From assembly GCA_011371465.1 (NCBI GenBank), contig DRQL01000057.1:1-11689 (forward strand): a stretch of DNA of 11,689 bases, written 5' to 3'. Origin of the DNA: Gammaproteobacteria bacterium (GTDB lineage: Bacteria; Pseudomonadota; Gammaproteobacteria; DSM-19610). The notes beneath the pieces are model-generated. The model searched no databases. It saw only the letters and a list, made by a program, of their open reading frames with translations, and was not told the origin of the DNA. The position numbers and the translations under genes were made by a program. Positions 1 to 6,820 of this stretch are shown here, in pieces (the first letter of the stretch is position 1; the number at the start of each line of letters is the position of its first letter).

Positions 1-1000
1 CCTTCATGGCCGCCATGTGGTCGTGGGTAATAACGCTCAGGTTGCCGGTGGTGGTGACAAAGATATCGCCAATACCGGCAGCTTCTTCCATGGTGACGAC
101 CCGGTAGCCTTCCATGGTGGCCTGCAGGGCGCAGATCGGGTCGATTTCGGTGACCAGCACGGTCGCGCCCATACCGCGGTAGGCCTGTGCGCAACCCTTG
201 CCGACATCGCCGTAGCCCAGCACCACGCAGATCTTGCCGGCGATCATCACGTCGGTGGCGCGCTTGATGCCGTCGATCAGGGATTCGCGGCAACCGTACA
301 GGTTGTCGAACTTGGACTTGGTGACCGAGTCGTTGACGTTCATGGCCGGGAACAGCAGTTCGCCGGCTTCCTGCATCTGGTACAGGCGGTGTACGCCGGT
401 GGTGGTTTCTTCGGTAACGCCCTTGATGCTGTCGGCCATTTTCTGCCACATGCCCGGGTTGCTCGCCAGGTTGCGACGCAGCACCTCGAGAATGGCTTTC
501 CACTCTTCGTTGTCGCCGTCCTTTGCTGCCGGTACGGCGCCGGCTTTTTCAAACTCGACCCCCTTGTGGATCAGCAGGGTAGCGTCGCCGCCGTCGTCGA
601 GGATCATATTGGGCATCTGCCCGTCGGGCCAGTTCAGGGCCTGTTCGGTGCACCACCAGTATTCCTCGATGCTTTCGCCTTTCCAGGCAAACACCGGCAC
701 ACCGGCTGCAGCGATGGCGGCCGCGGCCTGGTCCTGGGTAGAGTAAATGTTGCATGAGGCCCAGCGTACCTCGGCGCCCAGCTCGACCAGCGTTTCGATC
801 AGCACGGCGGTCTGGATGGTCATGTGCAGGCTGCCGGTGATGCGCGCACCCTGGAGCGGTTTCTGTGCGCCGAATTCCTCGCGCAGGGCCATCAGGCCGG
901 GCATTTCGACTTCCGCGATGCGGATTTCCTTGCGGCCCCAGTCGGCCAGCGAAATATCGGCGACCTTGTAGTCGTTGGTGGAATCGAGAACAGCGTTCAT
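1..1000 (-). CDS. ahcY: S-adenosylhomocysteinase, 3' end cut by window edge
   Basis: AhcY splits S-adenosylhomocysteine reversibly into adenosine and homocysteine in the cytoplasm, using tightly bound NAD. This removes the product that inhibits methyltransferases. The first 333 residues are visible out of roughly 430-470 usual for the family; the C-terminus lies beyond position 1. Visible landmarks are the substrate-domain SLHMT (57-61), ILDDGGDAT (133-141), NVNDSVTKSKFDN (221-233, with the lysine and aspartate of the active site) and the NAD-binding GYGDVGKG (262-269). The ATG at 998-1000 is chosen because the family N-terminus (DYKVADISLADWGRKEI) begins just after it and AAGGGAG (1008-1014) lies seven bases upstream. 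It is downstream of metK on the same strand but has its own promoter and SAH riboswitch. No frameshift is seen. The family call is very secure. Confidence 0.97.
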   Translation of the reverse strand, partial: MNAVLDSTNDYKVADISLADWGRKEIRIAEVEMPGLMALREEFGAQKPLQGARITGSLHMTIQTAVLIETLVELGAEVRWASCNIYSTQDQAAAAIAAAGVPVFAWKGESIEEYWWCTEQALNWPDGQMPNMILDDGGDATLLIHKGVEFEKAGAVPAAKDGDNEEWKAILEVLRRNLASNPGMWQKMADSIKGVTEETTTGVHRLYQMQEAGELLFPAMNVNDSVTKSKFDNLYGCRESLIDGIKRATDVMIAGKICVVLGYGDVGKGCAQAYRGMGATVLVTEIDPICALQATMEGYRVVTMEEAAGIGDIFVTTTGNLSVITHDHMAAMK

Positions 1001-1007
1001 AAGGCAT

Positions 1008-1029
1008 CTCCCTTAAAAGATTCTTAAGG
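1008..1029 (-). promoter_or_regulatory. ahcY ribosome binding site inside a small hairpin
   Basis: The Shine-Dalgarno sequence AAGGGAG (1008-1014) can be masked by pairing CCTTAA (1024-1029) with TTAAGG (1011-1016) across a 7-nt loop. The same AAGG could instead pair with CCTT at 1001-1004. The hairpin begins two bases after the riboswitch's last conserved segment, so it is the likely expression platform, acting on translation. There is no U-tract here, which argues against control by transcription termination. Pairing is seen; function is inferred. Confidence 0.55.
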
Positions 1030-1030
1030 T

Positions 1031-1104
1031 CGAGCGCCGTTGTTTTGAGATGCTGGTTTCCCCGAGCCTGGCGGGCAGGGCCCGCTGCAGCGCCCCTCGG
1101 GGAA
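1031..1104 (-). promoter_or_regulatory. SAH riboswitch upstream of ahcY
   Basis: This is the S-adenosylhomocysteine-binding aptamer known from ahcY leaders of beta- and gammaproteobacteria. On the minus strand, TTCCCCGAG (1096-1104) pairs perfectly with CTCGGGGAA (1058-1066) to form P1. The conserved GAGGGGCGCTGC core covers 1087-1098. GCGGGC (1080-1085) and GCCCGC (1071-1076) form the inner hairpin, CCAGGCTCGG follows at 1062-1071, and the 3' AACGGCGCTC block (1032-1041) supplies GCGC (1034-1037) for the pseudoknot with GCGC at 1090-1093. Known members raise expression of the downstream gene when SAH accumulates, which fits control of the SAH-clearing enzyme. The element begins about 20 nt after the predicted transcription start and ends about 30 nt before the ATG. 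Confidence 0.94.
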
Positions 1105-1130
1105 CACAGCCAAAAAATGGAAGACCTGCA

Positions 1131-1158
1131 ATTATAGGTGAGCCGGGGCAGATTTCAA
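1131..1158 (-). promoter_or_regulatory. sigma-70 promoter for ahcY
   Basis: A perfect -10 box TATAAT (1131-1136) lies 16 bp downstream of TTGAAA (1153-1158), five of six matches to the -35 consensus. Transcription would begin near 1124, just ahead of the SAH riboswitch. It lies in the short metK-ahcY gap, so ahcY need not depend on metK transcription. Confidence 0.8.
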
Positions 1159-1170
1159 ACCGGCCCCGGC
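1142..1170 (-). terminator. hairpin after metK, weak terminator candidate
   Basis: GCCGGGGC (1163-1170) and GCCCCGGC (1142-1149) form a perfect 8-bp GC stem with a 13-nt loop, starting 6 nt after the metK stop. No U-tract follows, so intrinsic termination is doubtful; it may instead protect the metK 3' end. The -35 box of the ahcY promoter falls within its loop. Confidence 0.35.
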
Positions 1171-1176
1171 CGGCGG

Positions 1177-2343
<1,167 letters not shown>

Positions 2344-2475
2344 GGAGTTATGCTCCCAATAAATAAAAAACCCGCCGGGGCGAAAGCTCAAGCGGGTTCT
2401 GGAAAACTGGTTTTCTTTCCGCGCTTTAGCCGTATTTTTATAGCGCCCGCAATCTGACATCAAATCGGCGCTTGC
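2344..2475 (-). promoter_or_regulatory. structured 5' leader of metK, class unknown
   Basis: From the predicted start near 2474 to the metK ATG the RNA is about 130 nt. It can form AGCGCC (2467-2472) with GGCGCT (2442-2447), or alternatively GCGCT (2442-2446) with AGCGC (2421-2425); then GAAAA (2411-2415) with TTTTC (2402-2406); and finally the terminator-like hairpin at 2361-2398. GCGGG (2446-2450) could capture CCCGC (2392-2396), the 5' arm of that hairpin, and GGAAAG (2415-2420) could pair with the hairpin's loop. Such alternatives suggest attenuation, perhaps responding to SAM or methionine. I could not match it to a SAM riboswitch class I know. Confidence 0.5.
2361..2398 (-). terminator. 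intrinsic-terminator-like hairpin inside the metK leader
   Basis: AACCCGC (2392-2398) pairs with GCGGGTT (2369-2375) across a 16-nt loop and runs into TTTTTTATTTATT. It lies after the metK promoter and before the metK ribosome binding site, so it cannot serve an upstream gene; the PEP-CTERM gene has its own terminator at 2541-2567. The likely role is conditional termination (attenuation) of metK. Confidence 0.65.
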
Positions 2476-2480
2476 GGGCT

Positions 2481-2510
2481 ATTGTAGGGGGCATGGCCGG
2501 TCAGGGTCAA
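2481..2510 (-). promoter_or_regulatory. sigma-70 promoter for metK
   Basis: TTGACC (2505-2510) and TACAAT (2481-2486) each match the consensus at five of six bases and are 18 bp apart. The promoter lies between the PEP-CTERM terminator and the metK leader. Transcription would start near 2474. Confidence 0.7.
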
Positions 2511-2540
2511 CTGCGGCCCGTGTGTACCAGGGGCAGGCAT

Positions 2541-2567
2541 AAAAAAAGCCCGGTTCAACCGGGCTTT
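2541..2567 (-). terminator. Rho-independent terminator of the PEP-CTERM gene
   Basis: On the minus strand AAAGCCCGGT (2558-2567) pairs perfectly with ACCGGGCTTT (2545-2554) around a 3-nt loop and runs on into more T residues to 2541. It begins 12 nt after the stop codon of the PEP-CTERM gene. The plus-strand side lacks a long T-run, so it acts mainly on minus-strand transcripts. Confidence 0.9.
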
Positions 2568-2578
2568 CCGATACGCCG

Positions 2579-3385
2579 TTACGATCGCCGTGTCGGCCAG
2601 GCGAACTGTTTACGTCGCACTACTCCGGCCAGGCCCAGCAGGCCGGAACCGAACAGCCATACAGCCGCAGGAAGCGGGACGATGGCAGTGCCGTATACAC
2701 TGATATTGTCAATTTTCGCATAGTCTCCTTCACCGTTATCGAGCCAGAATGCAATCCAGATCTCGGACTGGTTGTTGGCGGATGCATCCAGGGTGAAGGA
2801 TTCAGTCGTCCAGCTGTTGGAGCGGGTGTTCCTGAGCAGCTCGGACCAGTTGCCGGTCAGCACCGGTGTGCCGCGCTGGGTGGTGTACCAGGGTAGTGAA
2901 TAGCGCAGGTCTGCGAAACATCCTGCCTCGCCTTCGCCGGTACAGGTGCCAAAATCAGCAATGGGGGCCGTGCGGTACCCTACGACGAACCGGTCGCGGG
3001 TACTGGCGGAGAATGTCCGCCAGTCAAAATCCAGCCTGATGTCCTGCAGCCCGGTGGTATCCAGCTTGATCAGCAGGCCTGCATCGTCTTCTGCGCGGCC
3101 GGTGTGAGTATTGTTACTGCCGCCACCGTACTTCTGGACAGCGAGATCCTGGTTGATGGTGCCGTTGTCGGGGGTTTCAAAGCGGGCGCCGTACCAGATG
3201 CCGTTGGCGCCTTCGGAAATTTTCGGGATCCCGGCGTTAATCGGGTCTCCGTAGGGCGCCTGATTGGGGAACGAGCTGTACCCCTCGAAATCTTCGCTGA
3301 ACAATGAAATACCTGCCGCCTGTGAAATCGAAGCGCTGGACAGCAGTACTGCGGCGGACCACGTCACAATGGCGTGTCGGTTCAT
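2579..3385 (-). CDS. secreted VPLPA-CTERM (PEP-CTERM type) surface protein
   Basis: A 268-residue exported protein of unknown specific role. Residues 1-24 form a Sec signal peptide (hydrophobic AIVTWSAAVLLSSASIS, then an SQAAG cleavage region). The middle, about 25-230, is rich in aromatic, Asp, Asn and Gly residues with alternating hydrophobic strands, consistent with a beta-sandwich; it has two cysteines (148 and 156) that could pair. The C-terminus is a three-part sorting tail: VPLPA (236-240), a hydrophobic helix (241-255) and a basic RRK (257-259), matching the VPLPA variant of PEP-CTERM. Such proteins are thought to be processed by an exosortase and linked to extracellular polysaccharide or biofilm. 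No exosortase gene is in the window. The frame also allows GTG at 3394, but GGAGG (3396-3400) lies 10 nt before the ATG at 3385 and only one base before the GTG. It has its own terminator and a candidate sigma-54 promoter. The family call is firm; ligand and function are unknown. Confidence 0.9.
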   Translation of the reverse strand: MNRHAIVTWSAAVLLSSASISQAAGISLFSEDFEGYSSFPNQAPYGDPINAGIPKISEGANGIWYGARFETPDNGTINQDLAVQKYGGGSNNTHTGRAEDDAGLLIKLDTTGLQDIRLDFDWRTFSASTRDRFVVGYRTAPIADFGTCTGEGEAGCFADLRYSLPWYTTQRGTPVLTGNWSELLRNTRSNSWTTESFTLDASANNQSEIWIAFWLDNGEGDYAKIDNISVYGTAIVPLPAAVWLFGSGLLGLAGVVRRKQFAWPTRRS

Positions 3386-3476
3386 TTCGGTCACTCCTCC
3401 TGATGTGTGGGCCGGCTATACTGGTGGAAAAGCCCGGACTCCTGGCGTCACTCTTTGGTGCGCACGCCGGATCTAA

Positions 3477-3492
3477 TGCAGAAGATATGCCA
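3477..3492 (-). promoter_or_regulatory. candidate sigma-54 (RpoN) promoter of the PEP-CTERM gene
   Basis: TGGCATATCTTCTGCA on the minus strand has GG and GC elements at exactly the -24/-12 spacing of sigma-54 promoters (consensus TGGCAC-N5-TTGC). It departs at the last base of the -24 block and the first base of the -12 block. The start would lie near 3466, about 80 nt before the ATG. PEP-CTERM systems are often accompanied by PrsK/PrsR regulators and RpoN, which supports the reading. Confidence 0.55.
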
Positions 3493-3510
3493 GAATAATT
3501 TTTGCAGTAT

Positions 3511-3523
3511 TTTCAATTAGTTG
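3511..3523. promoter_or_regulatory. IHF-like site near the sigma-54 candidate
   Basis: TTTCAATTAGTTG matches the IHF consensus WATCAANNNNTTR at all but one defined position. It lies about 20 bp upstream of the -24 element, where IHF bending often helps a sigma-54 activator reach its polymerase. The local AT-richness makes chance matches fairly likely. Confidence 0.35.
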
Positions 3524-3539
3524 TAAATACTCCATAAAT

Positions 3540-3556
3540 CACTGATTTTATTAGTG
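3540..3556. promoter_or_regulatory. imperfect palindrome, candidate activator site
   Basis: CACTGAT (3540-3546) and ATTAGTG (3550-3556) are inverted with one mismatch and a 3-bp centre. It lies about 75-90 bp upstream of the predicted sigma-54 start, a usual place for an enhancer-binding regulator. No consensus for a PEP-CTERM regulator was available for comparison, so this is tentative. Confidence 0.25.
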
Positions 3557-3608
3557 TAAATTTGGCCGTCACTTACCAAAGGTACAGAGCCGACTTGAAT
3601 ATCAATAT

Positions 3609-3621
3609 AATCAATTAGTTA
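3609..3621. promoter_or_regulatory. perfect match to the IHF consensus
   Basis: AATCAATTAGTTA fits WATCAANNNNTTR at every defined position. Its core TCAATTAGTT (3611-3620) is repeated exactly at 3513-3522 in the weaker site, 98 bp away. It could act on either divergent gene. Occupancy is inferred. Confidence 0.4.
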
Positions 3622-3742
3622 AAAATTTTAACGGCGACGGTCATTTTGTCGGTTTTCGTGACACGTGCCAGACCACCGAAACACGTCGGTTACCGGTTCG
3701 GTCGGGTGTAAACCGGGCCGTGTGCCGGGCCGGGGCTTGCGC

Positions 3743-3748
3743 TAGAAT
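3743..3748 (+). promoter_or_regulatory. candidate -10 box for the thioredoxin-fold gene
   Basis: TAGAAT matches TATAAT at five of six bases and lies 33 nt before the ATG at 3782. No convincing -35 box is present 16-18 bp upstream, so the promoter would be weak or activator-dependent. Confidence 0.35.
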
Positions 3749-3781
3749 CGGCCCTCTTTCAGCCGACGGAGCACGCTGCAC

Positions 3782-4345
3782 ATGGTTTCACTGCAAACAC
3801 CGGTCTGTGAATTTGGACTGCCTGCTGTTGATTTCTCCCTGCCGGGTACAGACGGCAAGGTCTGGACGCTGGATCAATGCAAGGGCGAAAAGGGCCTGCT
3901 GGTCATGTTCATCTGCAACCATTGCCCCTACGTCAAGGCCATCCTCGACCGCCTGGTACGGGATACCCGGGAGTTGCGTGAACTGGGGGTAAACAGTGTG
4001 GCGATCATGTCCAACGACCCGACCGAGTATGCGGAAGATTCGTTCGAGAACATGAAAGCAGTGGCGGAACGGGAACAGTTTCCGTTTCCCTATCTAATAG
4101 ATGAAACCCAGCAGACTGCCCGGGCCTATGGCGCGGTGTGTACCCCGGACTTTTTCGGTTACAACGCCGACCTTGAGTTGCAGTACCGTGGCCGGCTGGA
4201 CGCCAGTCGCAAGGAACGTGCACCGGCGGATGCCCGCCGTGAGCTGTTCGAAGCCATGACCCTGGTTGCACGCACCGGCAAGGGCCCGCAGGAGCAGGTC
4301 CCGAGCATGGGGTGCTCTATCAAGTGGAAGGACGAAACGGTTTGA
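3782..4345 (+). CDS. thioredoxin-fold protein of the PRX-like (AhpC/TSA-related) group
   Basis: A 187-residue cytoplasmic protein without a signal peptide. It has the thioredoxin-fold layout seen in the AhpC/TSA-related PRX-like group: an N-terminal strand region (VDFSLPGTDGKVWTL, 16-30), a strand leading into CNHCPYV (45-51) with a CxxC pair at Cys45 and Cys48, a central IMSNDP segment (75-80), YLIDETQQTARAYGAVCTPDFF (104-125) with Cys120 just before the Thr-Pro expected at the cis-proline, and a C-terminal PSMGCSIKW (174-182) with Cys178. The likely role is a thiol-disulfide or peroxide-related redox reaction; substrate and reductant are unknown. The start is supported by GGAG (3768-3771), ten bases upstream. 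Its neighbours do not indicate a pathway. The fold is secure, a true peroxidase activity is not. Confidence 0.88.
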   Translation: MVSLQTPVCEFGLPAVDFSLPGTDGKVWTLDQCKGEKGLLVMFICNHCPYVKAILDRLVRDTRELRELGVNSVAIMSNDPTEYAEDSFENMKAVAEREQFPFPYLIDETQQTARAYGAVCTPDFFGYNADLELQYRGRLDASRKERAPADARRELFEAMTLVARTGKGPQEQVPSMGCSIKWKDETV

Positions 4346-4679
4346 CTGGCACCCGTTTTATGCCTGCATAGAGAGAATCTTTTGCCTTCGCCCGCTACTG
4401 TCAACGAATCGACACCGGGATAAATCAACAGTTGCTCCACGTCCTCATCTGGTGGAGAATGTCGCGCTCGATCCGGCCCGGCGCGACTCGCCAGCCAGGC
4501 CAGCCGGAGGCTTGCTTCGCCGGGTACGGACATGCCGGTTGCGCGGGAGGGTTCAGCGGCCCCGGCAAGCAGCGCTAAAGAATTCGTTACGCGGTCGCCT
4601 TCGAGTACCGGGGGTGGCCGTTTCGCTGTCGTTACTGGCGGCAGCGCGACCAGATTCAAGACACAAACAGGAGACAGCG
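4346..4679 (+). other. 334-nt non-coding stretch before tkt
   Basis: No reading frame here encodes a recognisable protein; the frame open into tkt gives an Arg/Pro/Ala-rich composition typical of out-of-frame GC-rich DNA. One clean inverted repeat is seen: CTCCAC (4436-4441) and GTGGAG (4453-4458). Other GC-rich pairings, such as GCTTGC near 4513 with GCAAGC near 4569, are imperfect. No convincing sigma-70 promoter was found, although the tkt cluster promoter should be in or near this stretch. It could be a long leader RNA or decayed sequence. Confidence 0.5.
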
Positions 4680-6668
4680 ATGGCCTCGCGTAAAGAACTT
4701 GCGAATGCGATTCGTGCACTGAGCATGGACGCCGTACAGAAAGCCAAATCCGGCCACCCCGGCGCGCCCATGGGCATGGCGGACATCGCCGAAGTGCTGT
4801 GGAACGACCACATGCACCATAACCCCAGCAACCCGAAATGGGTCGATCGTGATCGATTTGTCCTGTCGAACGGCCACGGCTCGATGCTGATCTACTCGTT
4901 GCTGCACCTGACCGGCTACGACCTGTCCATCGACGACCTGAAAAATTTCCGCCAGCTGCATTCCAAAACCCCGGGCCACCCGGAGTACGGGTATGCACCG
5001 GGCGTGGAGACCACCACCGGCCCGCTGGGGCAGGGTATTACCAATGCCGTCGGCATGGCGATTGCCGAAAAGGTCATGGCGGGTCAGTTCAACCGTGACG
5101 GTCACCACATTGTTGACCACAACACCTTCGTGTTCATGGGTGACGGCTGCATGATGGAAGGCATTTCCCACGAGGCCTGTTCACTGGCCGGTACCCTGGG
5201 TCTTGGCAAGCTGATCGCGTTCTGGGACGACAACGGCATCTCCATCGACGGTCACGTCGAAGGCTGGTTCAGCGACGATACGCCCAAGCGTTTCGAGGCC
5301 TATGGCTGGCATGTGATTCGCGACGTCGACGGCCACGATTCCGCCGCGATCGACAAGGCGATTCACGAAGCCAAATCGGTCAACGACAAGCCCACGCTGA
5401 TCTGTACCAAAACGGTCATCGGCTATGGTGCGCCGAACCTGTGCGGCAGCCACGACTGTCACGGTGCCCCGCTGGGTGACGATGAAATCAAGGCCACGCG
5501 TGAAAACCTGGGCTGGAATCATCCGCCCTTCGAGATTCCGGACGACATCTACGCCGGCTGGAATGCCAAGGACAAGGGGGCTTCCGCCGAATCCGAGTGG
5601 AACGAGAAATTTGCGGCCTACAAGGCAGCGCATCCCGACCTGGCCGCTGAATTCGAACGCCGCATGGCGGGCGACCTGCCGGCCAACTGGAAAGACGGCG
5701 CCGCCAAATTCATCAGTGAAGTGAACGAGAAAGCCGAAACCATTGCTTCGCGCAAGGCTTCACAGAATGCACTGAACGGCTTCGGTCCGCTGCTGCCGGA
5801 ATTCCTCGGTGGTTCCGCCGATCTCGCCGGTTCCAACCTGACCATCTGGTCCGGTTCAAAGGGCATCAGCAACACCGTGTCCGACGGTAACTACATCTAT
5901 TATGGTGTGCGCGAATTCGGCATGTCCGCCATCATGAACGGTGCTGCCCTGCACGGCGGTTTCATCCCGTATGGCGCCACCTTCCTGATGTTCTCCGAGT
6001 ATGCCCGCAATGCCCTGCGCATGGCGGCGCTGATGAAGATCCAGAGCATTTTCGTGTACACCCACGACTCCATCGGCCTGGGCGAAGACGGTCCGACCCA
6101 CCAGCCGGTGGAGCAGACCGCCACGCTGCGCATGATCCCGAACATGGAAGTCTGGCGGCCCTGTGACGCGGTCGAATCGGCCGTGTGCTGGAAAGCGGCG
6201 ATTGAACGCACCACCGGTCCGAGCTGCCTGATCTTCTCTCGCCAGAACCTGGCGCACCAGAATCGCAGCGCCGACCAGATCGCCGCCATCGAACGCGGCG
6301 GCTACATCCTCAAGGACTGCGAGGGCACGCCGGATGCCATCATCATCGCCACCGGTTCCGAAGTGGACCTGGCCATGCAGGCAGCCGACCAGCTCAGCGG
6401 CAAGAAGATCCGCGTGGTTTCCATGCCCTCCACCAATGTATTCGACGCCCAGGATGAAGCGTACCGCGAGTCGGTGTTGCCCTCTGCCGTAAAAGCACGC
6501 GTGGCGGTGGAAGCCGGCGTGACGGATGGCTGGATCAAGTACGTGGGTCTGGATGGCAAGGTGATTGGCATCAACACCTTCGGCGAATCCGCGCCGGCCG
6601 GCGACCTGTTCAAGCACTTCGGTTTCACCACGGAGAACGTGGTCAAGGCCGTGGAAGACGTGCTGTAG
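4680..6668 (+). CDS. tkt: transketolase
   Basis: Transketolase moves a two-carbon ketol unit between sugar phosphates using thiamine diphosphate and a divalent metal, linking fructose-6-phosphate and glyceraldehyde-3-phosphate to the pentose phosphates. It is cytoplasmic and normally a homodimer. The product has 662 residues, the usual length (about 663). Visible motifs are SGHPGAPMG (24-32, active-site His26), NGHGSML (64-70, His66), GDGCMMEG (154-161) with DDNGISID (183-190) forming the thiamine-diphosphate/metal site, YGVREFGM with catalytic Glu412, and HDSIGLGEDGPTHQP in the pyrimidine domain. The frame is open upstream to 4266, but the ATG at 4680 has AGGAGA (4669-4674) five bases ahead and starts the conserved N-terminus. 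It leads the cluster tkt-gap-pgk-pyk-fba. Such clusters serve glycolysis or the Calvin cycle; the sequence alone does not decide which. Confidence 0.97.
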   Translation: MASRKELANAIRALSMDAVQKAKSGHPGAPMGMADIAEVLWNDHMHHNPSNPKWVDRDRFVLSNGHGSMLIYSLLHLTGYDLSIDDLKNFRQLHSKTPGHPEYGYAPGVETTTGPLGQGITNAVGMAIAEKVMAGQFNRDGHHIVDHNTFVFMGDGCMMEGISHEACSLAGTLGLGKLIAFWDDNGISIDGHVEGWFSDDTPKRFEAYGWHVIRDVDGHDSAAIDKAIHEAKSVNDKPTLICTKTVIGYGAPNLCGSHDCHGAPLGDDEIKATRENLGWNHPPFEIPDDIYAGWNAKDKGASAESEWNEKFAAYKAAHPDLAAEFERRMAGDLPANWKDGAAKFISEVNEKAETIASRKASQNALNGFGPLLPEFLGGSADLAGSNLTIWSGSKGISNTVSDGNYIYYGVREFGMSAIMNGAALHGGFIPYGATFLMFSEYARNALRMAALMKIQSIFVYTHDSIGLGEDGPTHQPVEQTATLRMIPNMEVWRPCDAVESAVCWKAAIERTTGPSCLIFSRQNLAHQNRSADQIAAIERGGYILKDCEGTPDAIIIATGSEVDLAMQAADQLSGKKIRVVSMPSTNVFDAQDEAYRESVLPSAVKARVAVEAGVTDGWIKYVGLDGKVIGINTFGESAPAGDLFKHFGFTTENVVKAVEDVL

Positions 6669-6681
6669 GTTTTTATAAAGT

Positions 6682-6765
6682 CCGTCATTGCGAGCAAAGC
6701 GAAGCAATCTCTCAAAACCTGGCAGCAGGCTTAAAGAGATTGCCGCGCCTTGCTCGCAATGACGG
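6682..6765. repeat. palindromic interspersed repeat, copy 1 (between tkt and gap)
   Basis: Left arm 6682-6712 and right arm 6735-6765 (31 nt each) are inverted copies agreeing at 28 of 31 positions, with termini CCGTCATTGCGAGC and GCTCGCAATGACGG. The 22-nt centre contains a smaller CCT-GGCAG-CAGG hairpin. It begins 13 nt after the tkt stop. A second, diverged copy lies at 7865-7945. It encodes no protein and resembles the non-autonomous GTCATTGCGAGC-type palindromes I recall from many bacterial genomes. As RNA it would fold into a long hairpin that could protect the tkt 3' end or damp read-through. Confidence 0.9.
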
Positions 6766-6820
6766 GGATGTTTGAATTTTTATTACAGTTAACACCAGGA
6801 TAATTACGGAGACATATACT

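Larger units (their letters stand above)
3386..3781. other. divergent intergenic region, no gene
   Basis: The region separates the minus-strand PEP-CTERM gene from the plus-strand thioredoxin-fold gene. About 3490-3635 is strikingly AT-rich compared with the flanks; 3640-3780 returns to GC-rich sequence. I see no plausible coding sequence. The region holds candidate regulatory sites described separately: a sigma-54-like promoter, two IHF-like sites, a short palindrome and a -10 box. Confidence 0.75.

Noticed and set aside
3386..3394. GTG start at 3394 for the PEP-CTERM protein
   Set aside because: The GGAGG motif lies only one base before that GTG, but is correctly spaced (10 nt) for the ATG at 3385.
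4335..4360. Hairpin AAACGG/CCGTTT at the end of the thioredoxin-fold gene as a terminator
   Set aside because: Only 6 bp with a long loop, partly inside the coding sequence, and a very short T-run.
4342..4370. TTGACT at 4342 as the -35 box of a tkt promoter
   Set aside because: The hexamer at the right distance, TGCATA, matches the -10 consensus at only two of six bases.
4266..4679. Extended N-terminus for transketolase starting at 4266
   Set aside because: The extra 138 residues are Arg-rich, overlap the thioredoxin-fold gene and have no homology feel; a good ribosome binding site and the family start are at 4680.
6772..6804. TTGAAT and GATAAT as a promoter for gap
   Set aside because: The spacing is 21 bp, too long for sigma-70, and the predicted start would remove or sit on the ribosome binding site.
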